Positions 25,763-34,586 of a DNA stretch of 42,178 nucleotides are shown here, piece after piece. The notes beneath the pieces were generated by a model. It searched no databases, was not told the origin of the DNA, and was given only the letters and a program-made list of their open reading frames with translations. The DNA is taken from assembly GCA_949128025.1 (NCBI GenBank), contig CASBRD010000122.1, positions 1-42,178 of the forward strand. Direction: 5' to 3'. Position numbers and translations under genes: made by a program. Position 1 is the stretch's first letter. Every line of letters starts with the position of its first letter. This stretch comes from Oscillatoriales cyanobacterium PMM_0008. GTDB lineage: Bacteria > Cyanobacteriota > Cyanobacteriia > Cyanobacteriales > Aerosakkonemataceae.

Positions 25763-25972
25763 TTAGAAAGGATTCCACTCTACTGGGCCTCGCGAGGCAC
25801 CTTCACCCGTGCCTTGCCACCTTTTCACCTCTGATGGACCCGATTGTCTTATTGTCTGTAGTTGCCCTGCGATCATCGCCTGCATTTGTTCGAGCTCTTC
25901 ACGGCTCCACTTATAGATGTGCGGCGCTACATCTTTGGGACTGAGGTTCTCTTGAGCGCTATTTTGCGGCAT
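25763..25972 (-). CDS. Small hypothetical protein
   Basis: The 69-residue product (MPQNSAQENLSPKDVAPHIY, then KWSREELEQMQAMIAGQLQT, ending near GPVEWNPF) is polar with one amphipathic helix. I choose the ATG at 25970-25972 rather than a start 15 codons upstream because the upstream residues look unrelated. No family recognised; composition looks protein-like, so it may be real, but there is no strong ribosome site. Confidence 0.4.
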   Translation of the reverse strand: MPQNSAQENLSPKDVAPHIYKWSREELEQMQAMIAGQLQTIRQSGPSEVKRWQGTGEGASRGPVEWNPF

Positions 25973-26152
25973 AGTTTTGGCCCTGCTTAAAGCTAATGCC
26001 CTGATTATTGCACTCACTCGCCACTAATCCAATAGGCATCTTATTTACGTCCATCTTCTTGTACTTGCTTATTAATTCGGTTGGGGGTAAACTATAGCCC
26101 TTCTCAGGTAGATGAGGTATGACTGACAGCTTATATAACCACTAAATTAAGA

Positions 26153-26172
26153 GGGCTAAAGCCCAACTACGT
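26153..26172. repeat. Diverged half copy of the GTACGTTGTTGCGC palindrome family
   Basis: GGGCTAAAGCCCAACTACGT resembles the right half of 22551-22594. It lies in the gap 25973-26731, which otherwise contains the membrane-protein remnant below. Confidence 0.5.
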
Positions 26173-26463
26173 ACCTCACTTACTTGAGAACCGCTATATG
26201 TGTTTTTTTTACCTGCCAAGCCACATTTTAATTTTAGTATGGGTTGCACCCTGATTTTTTCTGTCTTTCAATCAAGTAAATTTGTTAACAACATCAGAAG
26301 TAGCCACTCAAAAGTATCAATAAAGACTTTTTATGGTATTTCTAATAGAGAAGGTTCTGACCGTCGGGTCGTCAGAGTTCTGCAAGCGGAGGATAGAGAC
26401 GCTGCATCGGACGCACAAAGTTTTAGTAACCGCAAATCCAGGGAGATATCCAGGTATCTGATT

Positions 26464-26677
26464 ATGATGCTGTTTGCTGGCTTTATTCGGGATTGCAGCA
26501 GACATAATTCACATTGCAGTTAAGTCTAGCCCATTGGAGCCTTTACTTGCGGTAGTGGAAGATGGTGGTGAAATGCTGGTAATGAGCGTCATTACCTCAT
26601 TCGTTTTCTTACTGCCCGAAAATTCATATCCAAATGTGAGCCTGCTGGAAGAAAAACAAGTAAGTCGCATTTCATGA
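26464..26677 (+). pseudogene. Frameshifted remnant of a small membrane protein
   Basis: A hydrophobic, protein-like stretch LALFGIAADIIHIAVKSSP, then EPLLAVVEDGGEMLVMSVIT and FVFLLPE can be read from about 26474. In the frame before it, IMMLFA precedes, so a one-base shift would join MML to LALFGIAAD. It has two helices separated by an acidic turn. The start is damaged and the family name is unknown to me. Confidence 0.35.
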
Positions 26678-26699
26678 CCCTTAATTCTAAACCCTTCTT

Positions 26700-26741
26700 C
26701 CCCTAGTCCCTAGCAAGAGAGCCCCTAGCCCCTAGTTATAG
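26700..26741. repeat. GGGGCTAGGG-type repeat overlapping the DUF2243 stop
   Basis: It is nearly the reverse complement of 155-194. The TAG stop of the minus-strand DUF2243 gene (26732-26734) lies in it. Confidence 0.75.
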
Positions 26742-27217
26742 GTTGTCGCCTCGCGCCGTCCCGATCGCAACAAAATCCAGCCGATCGCCACAAGCACCGC
26801 ACTAATGGCAAGAAATCCAATATCCCATGCCAACTCATTTGGGCCAGTTTTGACATGATGAATACCTAATATCTGGTGGTCGATCAGACCTTCAATAAGG
26901 TTGAACGACCCTGCACCGATAAGCAATGACCCACCAAAAGTCTGTAAAGACAGGGGAACGTTGCTATTAGACACTGCACGCCACAGGAAGACTACCCCAG
27001 CCACGGTGAACGCATACATAGCAGCATGGAAGATACCGTCCCAAAGCGTGTTCGCTTCTAGACTAGAGATGTTTGTGATAGGTCGAACACTTGTCAACAT
27101 ATGGTGCCATTGGAGGATTTCATGCAGTACAATTCCATCGAAAAATCCGGCAGCGCCTATACCAAGTAGGATACCAGCAGCTATTAAGTTCCCAGGTTGG
27201 TTTTGTTGTTTATCCAT
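26732..27217 (-). CDS. DUF2243 membrane protein
   Basis: The 161-residue protein has four hydrophobic segments and the DUF2243 signature GFFDGIVLHEILQWHHM near the N-terminus, with a second related GSFNLIEGLIDHQILGIHHV later; the HxxxQWHH and HQxxxxHH histidines are conserved and may bind metal, which is inference. Function unknown. The ATG at 27215-27217 is chosen because AGGAG precedes it closely; nine upstream codons are also open. Its last codon is followed directly by TAG in a dispersed repeat. Confidence 0.87.
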   Translation of the reverse strand: MDKQQNQPGNLIAAGILLGIGAAGFFDGIVLHEILQWHHMLTSVRPITNISSLEANTLWDGIFHAAMYAFTVAGVVFLWRAVSNSNVPLSLQTFGGSLLIGAGSFNLIEGLIDHQILGIHHVKTGPNELAWDIGFLAISAVLVAIGWILLRSGRREATTYN

Positions 27218-27849
27218 AGGACTCCTTCTATTAACTAATCCCATTTCTGAGGTAAGCTCTAAAAGTAGAAATATCTGTCGCTCGCTTTGTATTCATAAAT
27301 AGACTTTTCTTTGCTTAATAACATTCTAGCGAATTACAACAATGGTTTATCCTATCAGGAAAAAAATAACCTGGGAGTTTTTACAAGGAAAGTTAAACAG
27401 CAAACAAAGTTATTCCTCAAGAGCGATGCTGTTTTACTTACCGCCTATAAACTCCCAGGATAACTATCCTTGGAGAGCCATGTCTTGTGCTTACTACTAA
27501 AATAACTGCTGGGATATATACCAGCTTCTACCGCAGGTTAAGGTCTGCTTTATACCAAAAGAACGGCTCTCCTATTAAGTGACTGTACTGGAGGCTTGTT
27601 CCTATAGGCAGACGAGCAGACAAGCTAACAGAGATAAATTGTAGATCTAGGCTCCTAACGCCGGGCGATTTGGGCGAAAGCGCATACCTGATGCAACCAG
27701 ATCGCGAACGCAGCAAGATGGTAGGAGAGTAAACAACATGAGCTTATTGTCCGTAGATGAAATCAAAAAATATTAATCAGCAGTCTTTTGCGGTTCATTG
27801 TTCATGGTTTATGGCAATGAACCATTAACTATCAAAAGGAGATAAGCAA
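27218..27849. other. Long gap with inverted repeats
   Basis: CCTGGGAGTTT (27370-27380) pairs with AAACTCCCAGG (27449-27459) over a 68-base spacer. GGTTCATTG (27792-27800) pairs with CAATGAACC (27815-27823). AAGGAGA lies just before the ATG at 27850. I see no convincing gene between. Confidence 0.55.
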
Positions 27850-28338
27850 ATGGAAATAACGACAACGAATACTACCAATCAACAGGAAAATTCTAGCAAT
27901 GTCAGCGATGGTGAGCGTTGGGGTTCGTTAATCGGTGGTGGCGCACTGGTACTCTATGGTTTATCAAAAGGCTCTTTGAGGGGTGCGATAATGGCACTTG
28001 CTGGCGGGGGTCTGGTTTATCGCGGCGTAACTGCACAAACGGGAATACAGGAAGCAACTGGCATGAACCAAAGTATCAAAGTTGAAAAGACGGTGACGAT
28101 CGCTAAATCGCCTGAAGAATTGTATCGCTTCTGGCACAAGTTTGAGAATTTGCCTCGCTTTATGAAGCATCTCAAATCTGTGAAGGTATATGACGACAAG
28201 CGATCGCACTGGATTGCCAATGCACCTATGGGCAATAGCGTCGAATGGGATGCGGAGATTATTAACGAGCAACAGTACAGGTGGTTCTCAAGGCATCGGC
28301 AAAGCAACGGCGCTTCTATTTGCTGGCAAAGGGTATAA
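27850..28338 (+). pseudogene. Truncated SRPBCC (COQ10/cyclase-like) gene with DUF2892-like N-terminus
   Basis: The frame encodes a glycine-rich membrane-like N-terminal part (GERWGSLIGGGALVLYGLSK, ALAGGGLVYRGVTAQ) and the first half of a polyketide cyclase/START-like domain (VEKTVTIAKSPEELYRFWHK, then LPRFMKHLKSV). At about INEQQ (near 28275) it runs out of family sequence, and the last 20 codons are the out-of-frame start of an SDR gene. The second half of the START-like domain is missing. A good ribosome site is kept, so a truncated product could be made. Confidence 0.8.
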
Positions 28339-28447
28339 TGTTGTACTCGCGGCTCGTCGGGCCGATCGCTTGTCAGCCGCTGCCGAAGAGGTGCAAAAGC
28401 AAGGGACAGTAGCACTGGCAGTTCCCACGGATGTAAAATGGCTTTAA
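28277..28447 (+). pseudogene. N-terminal fragment of a short-chain dehydrogenase/reductase
   Basis: In another frame than the SRPBCC part, the sequence reads TGGSQGIGKATALLFAGKGY, then NVVLAARRADRLSAAAEEV and ALAVPTDV before KWL and stop. This is the NAD(P)-binding Rossmann start (TGxxxGIG) of an SDR. The start codon and first strand are lost at the 5' junction, and the catalytic Ser-Tyr-Lys part is lost at the 3' end, so it is dead at both ends. Confidence 0.85.
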
Positions 28448-28485
28448 CAGCGCAAACAAAACAGCCTAGTGTATAAACTGCTGCT

Positions 28486-31400
28486 ATGAAACTGGACTTG
28501 CCCTTCAAATTCACACCAGCGCGTCGCACCAGGACGCCTTATTTCGTCCTGCTGTTAACCCTGCTGCTTACTGCTCTAGCCACCTACTATGTCGCTGTAA
28601 CGGCAAGAGCTAAAGACGATCTGCGATTTGAAAATGCAGTCGATCGCACGGAGAGCGACATTCAAAAACGTTTGGAAACTTACATTACTCTGCTGCGTAC
28701 AGGCAGCGGATTATTTGCTGCTTCCGAGCAAGTCAGCCGCGATCGCTTCCATGCTTATGTTAACCGCCTCGAACTACGCCGCAGCTATCCCGGCATTCAG
28801 GGAATCGGTTTCTCAGCGCGAATAATGCCGTCAGAAAAAGACGCCTTCGTCGCTGAGGAGCGGAAACAGGGCGTGAGAAATTTTGCAATACGACCGGATT
28901 ATAAGCGTGCCGAGTATCACTCAATTATTTACCTGGAACCATTAGATCGGCAGAACAAAGGTGCGATCGGTTTCGATATGTTCACCTCCTCGGTGCGCCG
29001 CGCTGCAATGGAGAGGGCACGCGATACCGACGCACCCGCCGCCTCCGGTAAAGTCAGGCTGATTCAGGAAATTGACAAAAACAAACAGGGCTTCCTGATC
29101 TATGTGCCAGTTTATCGCAACGGCACAATGCCCAAAACAGTTGCACAACGTAGAGCCGCATTGCAGGGTTTTATCTACAGTTCCTTTCGTGCTGAGGATT
29201 TAATGGCAGGAATCTTCGGCAAAGAGAAATTTCCCTACGTGGACTTTCAGATTTATGACGGAACTGAGATCGACCCCAAGAATTTATTCCACTCATCCTA
29301 CAGCAGACACACTTCCAACAGTAGATCTTACCGACCCCGCTTTAAAACCACCGAAACTATTAATATCGCCGGACGCCCTTGGAGCATTGTTTTCGCTTCC
29401 AGACCGGAACTCGATCGCGTTTCGGAAATCAGACTGGTGCCTTACATCGCAGTGGGCGGAGTGCTAATCTCCCTTGTGCTGTTCGCTCTCATGTGCAGTC
29501 AAGTACGCGCCCGCATTGCGGCAGAACGCTTGGCAGCTGAGTTGCACTCCTCGGAAGCGGCGCTGCGGGGAAGCCAAGAGCGCTTCCGACGGCTGTTTGA
29601 CTGCAATCTGGTCGGAGTTGCTTTCTGGAACGTGGAGGGGTACATCACCGAGGCTAACGACGCCTACCTTCGCCTTGCTGGCTACACTCGCGAAGAATTT
29701 GCCGCAGAGGGAAGGATCGATTGGAGACGCCTTACGCCTCCAGAGTACAAGCACTTGGACGATCGCGCGATCGAGGAGTGCATGGCGATCGGAGTTTCCA
29801 ATATTTACGAGAAGGAGTACGTCAGAAGGGACGGCAAGCGGGTGCCGATCATCCTTGGCGTTGCCCTACTCAACGACTCCCAGCACGATGGGGTAGCCTT
29901 CGGGCTGGACATCGCAGAACGAAAAAAGGCATCAGAAGCACTGCGCGAGAGTGAAGAACGCTTCCAGGCTTTCATGAACCACAGTCCAACCGCGTCGTCG
30001 ATTACAGATGAGGATGGGCGTATCGTCTACCTGAGTGAAACTTATTCCCGCATTTTCAAGATGGCGAGCGACGATGCGATCGGGAAAACAGTATTCGAGT
30101 TATATAGCCCTGAGATCGCAAGCATATTCTTGGAGAATATCAGGACAGTTGCTCGCACAAATGAAGTGGTTGAAACGGTCGAGCCTGCGCCCCGTCTAGA
30201 CGGTACGCTTGGTGATTTTCTGGTCTATAAGTTCCCGATTTTAGATGCGTCTGGGCAACGCCTGGTGGGAGGGGTGGCGATCGATATCACGGAGCGCAAG
30301 CGAGTGGAGGAGGAGCGCGAAGAACTGCTTACTCGCGAACAGGCGGCACGCGCTGAAGCGGAGGCGGCAAATCGCATGAAGGACGAGTTCCTGGCAACCC
30401 TTTCCCACGAGCTGCGAACGCCTCTGAATGCAATGGTAGGATGGACGACTTTACTGCGAACGAGAAAGTTTGACGAGACTACTACTGCTCGCGCCTTGGA
30501 GACAATCGATCGCAATACAAAGGCACTTTCCCAACTGATTGAAGATCTGTTGGATGTCTCGCGCATTATGACGGGGAAGTTCCGTATAGAGATGCGTCCG
30601 GTCAATTTGGCTTCTGTTATGGATGCTGCTATTGATGCAGTGCGATCGCCAGCAGAAGCCAAAAACATTCAAATTAATTCTGTCTTTGAAGACAAGGTAA
30701 TTTTAGTATCCGGCGACCCTACTCGCTTGCAGCAAATTGCCTGGAATCTACTTACAAATGCAATTAAGTTTACGCCCAAGGGAGGGCGGATAGAGATTCG
30801 TCTCCATCGCCATAACTCTGATGTTCAAATAACAGTTACTGACACTGGGCAAGGCATTTATGCTGAATTTTTACCTTATCTTTTTGAGCGCTTCCGTCAA
30901 GCCGATGCCAGCATTACTCGCAAGCATGGCGGACTTGGTTTGGGGCTGGCAATTGTTCGCCATCTAGTCGAGTTGCATGGAGGAAGAATTCGTGCCCAAA
31001 GTCCAGGACAGGGGCAGGGCTCGACGTTTATTGTAAGTCTACCGCTGAGGACTATTCGCGATTACGATAACATTTCCGAGACATTTTTAACCGGGGATGG
31101 ACAGGATATAACCCGTAACGACAATGACAATATACCGATCGATAATTCTGAGCTTCATGGTTTATGGGTGCTTGTTGTTGATGATGAACCTGATGCACGC
31201 GATTTGGTGACTACCGTGCTGGAAGAACGCGGGGCTAAAGTAACGGCAGTTGCATCGGCTAAAGAAGCGTTTGAGGTAATTGCCAAGGGGACTGCTGGTG
31301 GAAAACCAGATATCCTAATTAGCGATATCGGGATGCCAGAAGAAGATGGATATACTTTAATCCGCAAGGTTAGAGCGCTTGGGCCAGAACAAGGCGGAAG

Positions 31401-31545
31401 GATTCCAGCTTTAGCACTCACAGCATACGCCAGGGCCCAAGAGAGGGAAAGAGCGATCGCAGCTGGGTTTCACATCCACATAGCAAAGCCTGTGGTGCCA
31501 GAAGAACTGGTAGCAATCGTTGCCAGTCTCGTCAATCGATTTTAG
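28486..31545 (+). CDS. Hybrid histidine kinase: CHASE-PAS-PAS-HisKA-HATPase-REC
   Basis: The 1019-residue kinase starts with a membrane helix (about 18-40), a periplasmic CHASE domain (about 70-290, with YPGIQGIGFSARI and IIYLEPLDRQNKGAIGFDM), and a second helix (about 320-345). Two PAS domains follow (about 365-480 and 490-610). The phosphoacceptor is His641 in SHELRTP, then an ATPase domain with N and G boxes (NLLTNAIKFTPKGG, DTGQGI, GGLGLGL). A C-terminal receiver has acceptor Asp947 (ISDIGMPEEDG). CHASE domains sense small extracellular ligands; the ligand here is unknown. No response regulator gene is adjacent, so signal may pass through the fused receiver. The stop codon lies at the first unit of an STRR. 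Confidence 0.95.
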   Translation: MKLDLPFKFTPARRTRTPYFVLLLTLLLTALATYYVAVTARAKDDLRFENAVDRTESDIQKRLETYITLLRTGSGLFAASEQVSRDRFHAYVNRLELRRSYPGIQGIGFSARIMPSEKDAFVAEERKQGVRNFAIRPDYKRAEYHSIIYLEPLDRQNKGAIGFDMFTSSVRRAAMERARDTDAPAASGKVRLIQEIDKNKQGFLIYVPVYRNGTMPKTVAQRRAALQGFIYSSFRAEDLMAGIFGKEKFPYVDFQIYDGTEIDPKNLFHSSYSRHTSNSRSYRPRFKTTETINIAGRPWSIVFASRPELDRVSEIRLVPYIAVGGVLISLVLFALMCSQVRARIAAERLAAELHSSEAALRGSQERFRRLFDCNLVGVAFWNVEGYITEANDAYLRLAGYTREEFAAEGRIDWRRLTPPEYKHLDDRAIEECMAIGVSNIYEKEYVRRDGKRVPIILGVALLNDSQHDGVAFGLDIAERKKASEALRESEERFQAFMNHSPTASSITDEDGRIVYLSETYSRIFKMASDDAIGKTVFELYSPEIASIFLENIRTVARTNEVVETVEPAPRLDGTLGDFLVYKFPILDASGQRLVGGVAIDITERKRVEEEREELLTREQAARAEAEAANRMKDEFLATLSHELRTPLNAMVGWTTLLRTRKFDETTTARALETIDRNTKALSQLIEDLLDVSRIMTGKFRIEMRPVNLASVMDAAIDAVRSPAEAKNIQINSVFEDKVILVSGDPTRLQQIAWNLLTNAIKFTPKGGRIEIRLHRHNSDVQITVTDTGQGIYAEFLPYLFERFRQADASITRKHGGLGLGLAIVRHLVELHGGRIRAQSPGQGQGSTFIVSLPLRTIRDYDNISETFLTGDGQDITRNDNDNIPIDNSELHGLWVLVVDDEPDARDLVTTVLEERGAKVTAVASAKEAFEVIAKGTAGGKPDILISDIGMPEEDGYTLIRKVRALGPEQGGRIPALALTAYARAQERERAIAAGFHIHIAKPVVPEELVAIVASLVNRF

Positions 31546-31567
31546 ATTTTAGATTTTAGATTTTAGA
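31540..31567. repeat. STRR TTTTAGA x4 overlapping the kinase stop
   Basis: Four perfect copies of the same heptamer as at 1431-1465. The kinase stop TAG (31543-31545) is in the first unit. Confidence 0.9.
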
Positions 31568-31599
31568 TTGTTACTCCGTTCCCGCCAAAAGATTATGTA

Positions 31600-31667
31600 G
31601 GGGCGAAGCATTCCGGTAATTAACCTCTGCATATAACCGATAAGTTATTTGCCGGAATGCTTCGCCC
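31600..31667. repeat. Inverted repeat element GGGCGAAGCATTCCGG
   Basis: The 16-bp arms GGGCGAAGCATTCCGG (31601-31616) and CCGGAATGCTTCGCCC (31652-31667) are perfect. The TAA stop of the AAA-WD40 gene follows directly at 31668-31670. A relative with GGGGCGAAGCATTTGG arms lies inside that gene at 33733-33801. Confidence 0.9.
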
Positions 31668-34562
31668 TTACTTCTGTACCTCATAACAGCGGGAATCCCT
31701 GTAAGATTCTTGTGGGATGGGCATCCTGCCCGTCCCGAAGTACAATTTAGATGCGCGACAGCTTAAATCTCTTTTGACTTTTGAATGAGTGACTTTTGAC
31801 TTTTCCCTAGCCTCTCCTATTCCATCACAAATATGTTTATCGATTTGGCTAAGATTTTGATTGTTCTGCAAATAATTACGTGCCGAATTGCAAGCTTGAA
31901 TTAACATATCGTCGAGATTCATATTCCACAAAATCACTTTATTATCCGAACTTGCCGATGCAAGCATCTCACCATCCGGCGACCAAGATACACTCCACAC
32001 CTCACCCTGATGATTCTTCAAAATTCTTAGCAAGCTTCCGTCAATATGCCACAGTCTCACCATTTTATCTGTACTCGCCGTAGCAAGCGTCTCACCGTCC
32101 GGACTAAAGCTGATGCTAGTGACTTTACCTCTATGCCTTAAAATACTAAGCAAAGTGCCGTCAATGTGCCATAATTTCACCGTTTTGTCAGCACCCCCAG
32201 AGGCAAGCATTTGACTGTCTGGACTGAAACTTACGCTAGTAACCGAACCTTGATGTCCTTTCAAATCTCTTAGCCACACACCGTCGCGACTCCAAAGTTT
32301 AACTGTGCCATCTGCACCAGCTGAAACAAGCGTTCTGCCAGTGGGACTCCAACTCACGCAAGTCACCGAACCTCGATGTCCCTTCAATGTTCTGAGTTCT
32401 TGTCCGTTGAAACTCCAAAGTTTGACGGTGCCATCTGCACTTGCAGAGGCAAACGTCTTGCCGTCTGGGTTAAAACTTATGCTTGTTATTTTATCGGTAT
32501 GAGCCTTTAAAGAAAGGAGCAATTTACCGTTGTTGTGCCAAAGTTTGACAGTTCCATCATCACTAGCCGAGGCAAGTGTTTGACGATCCGGGCTGAAATT
32601 GATACTCCTAACTTTATTACTAGCGATAGGAAATGTTGCTTTCAGAGTCCCATCACTATGCCAAAGTTTTATAGTTCCATCATCGCTAACCGTGGCGAGA
32701 ATAAAAGTTTTTCCTTGTCTTATTCCCGCAGCGGAGGTATTACTTTGAGGACTGAAAGTTATGAAAATAATTTTACTGAGATTTTCCTGCAAATAATTAG
32801 GCTTTTTTAGAGAGTAAACTGCCAGATTTAACGCCATCAAAACTCGTATCCGCGTATCGGAGTTAATTCCAAACGGCCACCGTTGCATTCTTCTACCTGC
32901 CCGGATACTTTGTGTTAGAGCATCCCACTTGTTATTCGATTGCAAAAGTTCTTCTGAATATAAAGTGAGGGCGTTGATTTCGATGTTTCTGCGATCGGTC
33001 CATGCTTTTAGCCAAAATATCTCGCCGATTAAGGTGAAGAATAACCCCAAAACTACAACTGCTCTGATATTAATGGCGACTCTCATTTGTCGCTCGTGCT
33101 TTAGTTTGGCTTCTGTTAATTTTCGTCGCTGTTGCTCGTTACTCAGTTGTGCGAGTAAATCTTTTTCTCTACTAAGTCGATCGATTTCGGTGCGACTTTG
33201 TTGTTCTTTGTTGCGTAATTCTCCTAAAGCTGCTTCTTGGCTGGCTGCTAGGAATTGATAATCGCGATCGCTCAAACTTTTGCCTGTTGACCAGTTGAGT
33301 GCTTCCTCCAATGCTTGTCCCCGCAACAATCGCGATTCATCTTGACAATTGGAGGCTATCCATGCTGTTAATGGTGCGGCATGGGGACGCAAATCAAAAA
33401 AAGCTTTTTCTACCCAAGTTTCGTTAAAAATTGCCTCGTAAATGCGGTTGGAAACTTTTAATTTGCCAGCACGCATAACCACTAAACCGGATAGTCTTAA
33501 TTGGGTTTGTTCGGGGGTGTCATCGGCTGGAATTTCTCCTAGTTGCAAGATTTTATGATATAATCCCAGCAATCTCCCGGCGCGTTGCTGATTTGACAGG
33601 ATGCGATCGCGAATTGTCTTGATATGCGCTGGTTCATCCTGGGATTCCCAATTGTCGATAATGTGGGATTTTACCAGATCGGTAATTGGTGATTGGTGAT
33701 TGGTGATTGGTGATTGGGCGTTTCCAGTTTGGAGGGGCGAAGCATTTGGTAAGAAAACCTGGGAGGATACCGAAAGATGATCGCCCAAATGCTTCGCCCC
33801 TACTACTAATTTACAAAGTTTTTGAGTTAAAAACGGCTGTCCGCCTGTCCATTCCAATATTTCTTTTAAAATTTCTTGGGGTTTATCTACCTTTCCCTCT
33901 AATCCTTTTGCTAATGCTTGAGCTTCCTGCAATTCAAAACCATGCAGTTCAATTGCACGACCGATATTAAACGGCGTGCGAGTTGGATCGGAAATTAAAT
34001 CGCTTGGCGTGGCGACTCCCAACAAAGCAAATGTAAGTCGCTGATATTCTGGTTTTTGGGCGCGTTTATTATGGCAAGATCTAATCAGGGCGAAAAAGTC
34101 GTCAAGCGAATCTTTGAAGCTAAGAACGCTATCAATTTCATCGATAAAAATAACTATTTTTTGAGAAACTTGTGCCAGCAGCACTTCTTCAATCAATTCA
34201 CCTAAGCGCTGGACTGGTGGTATTAATTCGCGATCGCGCCACCAAGTCATAAACTCGATCGCCTTAAACAGATTGAAACAAGTCAATAGTTTATAGGCAA
34301 TGCCTCCATACCATTTATCCAAAGAAACTTGTTGGTTGCCAATATCTGAAATGTCGATAGTGGCACAGGCAATTCCTTCGGCTTTTAGCCTTTGCATCGT
34401 TCGCACCAGCAAACTGGATTTCCCCATCTGACGAGAATTGAGTACATAACAAAATTCGCCAGTTTCCAGTCCTTCATAAAGTTCATTGTCAGCCTGTCGC
34501 ACCACATAAGTAGGTGCATTATCTGGTAAACTTCCGCCTATTTGATAGTGATAATTTGTCAT
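31668..34562 (-). CDS. AAA-like ATPase with membrane segment and WD40 repeats
   Basis: The 964-residue protein starts with an AAA-like (STAND-type) domain: Walker A variant [11 protein letters not shown], Walker [13 protein letters not shown], and sensor regions [13 protein letters not shown] and [15 protein letters not shown] repeat-encoded insert (about residues 254-293), a helical and coiled region with one membrane segment (about 493-515), and about seven WD40 repeats follow (FSPDGE..ASAS-D..VKLWH). Many cyanobacteria encode such proteins; they are thought to be sensors that switch on ATP binding. The C-terminal tail after [12 protein letters not shown] is encoded by repeat-type DNA. It starts 24 bp after the C39 gene on the same strand, so it may end an operon. 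Confidence 0.9.
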   Translation of the reverse strand: MTNYHYQIGGSLPDNAPTYVVRQADNELYEGLETGEFCYVLNSRQMGKSSLLVRTMQRLKAEGIACATIDISDIGNQQVSLDKWYGGIAYKLLTCFNLFKAIEFMTWWRDRELIPPVQRLGELIEEVLLAQVSQKIVIFIDEIDSVLSFKDSLDDFFALIRSCHNKRAQKPEYQRLTFALLGVATPSDLISDPTRTPFNIGRAIELHGFELQEAQALAKGLEGKVDKPQEILKEILEWTGGQPFLTQKLCKLVVGAKHLGDHLSVSSQVFLPNASPLQTGNAQSPITNHQSPITDLVKSHIIDNWESQDEPAHIKTIRDRILSNQQRAGRLLGLYHKILQLGEIPADDTPEQTQLRLSGLVVMRAGKLKVSNRIYEAIFNETWVEKAFFDLRPHAAPLTAWIASNCQDESRLLRGQALEEALNWSTGKSLSDRDYQFLAASQEAALGELRNKEQQSRTEIDRLSREKDLLAQLSNEQQRRKLTEAKLKHERQMRVAINIRAVVVLGLFFTLIGEIFWLKAWTDRRNIEINALTLYSEELLQSNNKWDALTQSIRAGRRMQRWPFGINSDTRIRVLMALNLAVYSLKKPNYLQENLSKIIFITFSPQSNTSAAGIRQGKTFILATVSDDGTIKLWHSDGTLKATFPIASNKVRSINFSPDRQTLASASDDGTVKLWHNNGKLLLSLKAHTDKITSISFNPDGKTFASASADGTVKLWSFNGQELRTLKGHRGSVTCVSWSPTGRTLVSAGADGTVKLWSRDGVWLRDLKGHQGSVTSVSFSPDSQMLASGGADKTVKLWHIDGTLLSILRHRGKVTSISFSPDGETLATASTDKMVRLWHIDGSLLRILKNHQGEVWSVSWSPDGEMLASASSDNKVILWNMNLDDMLIQACNSARNYLQNNQNLSQIDKHICDGIGEAREKSKVTHSKVKRDLSCRASKLYFGTGRMPIPQESYRDSRCYEVQK
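33685..33801. repeat. STRR and inverted repeat inside the AAA-WD40 gene
   Basis: Four copies of ATTGGTG (33685-33712) are followed by an element with 17-bp perfect inverted arms AGGGGCGAAGCATTTGG (33733-33749) and reverse complement (33785-33801). Together they are in frame and encode about 40 residues, including the repetitive [13 protein letters not shown], between the ATPase core and the next region. Confidence 0.88.
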
Positions 34563-34586
34563 TGTGATGTAAGTATTTTATCTAAT

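Noticed and set aside
26200-26523. Open frame of 107 codons in the gap before DUF2243
   Set aside because: Composition is not protein-like, it is rich in Arg and Ser, and it runs out of frame over the membrane-protein remnant.
28017-28529. Open frame of 170 codons on the minus strand over the SRPBCC/SDR region
   Set aside because: It is opposite to recognisable gene fragments, is rich in Cys and Leu without domain features, and overlaps the kinase start.
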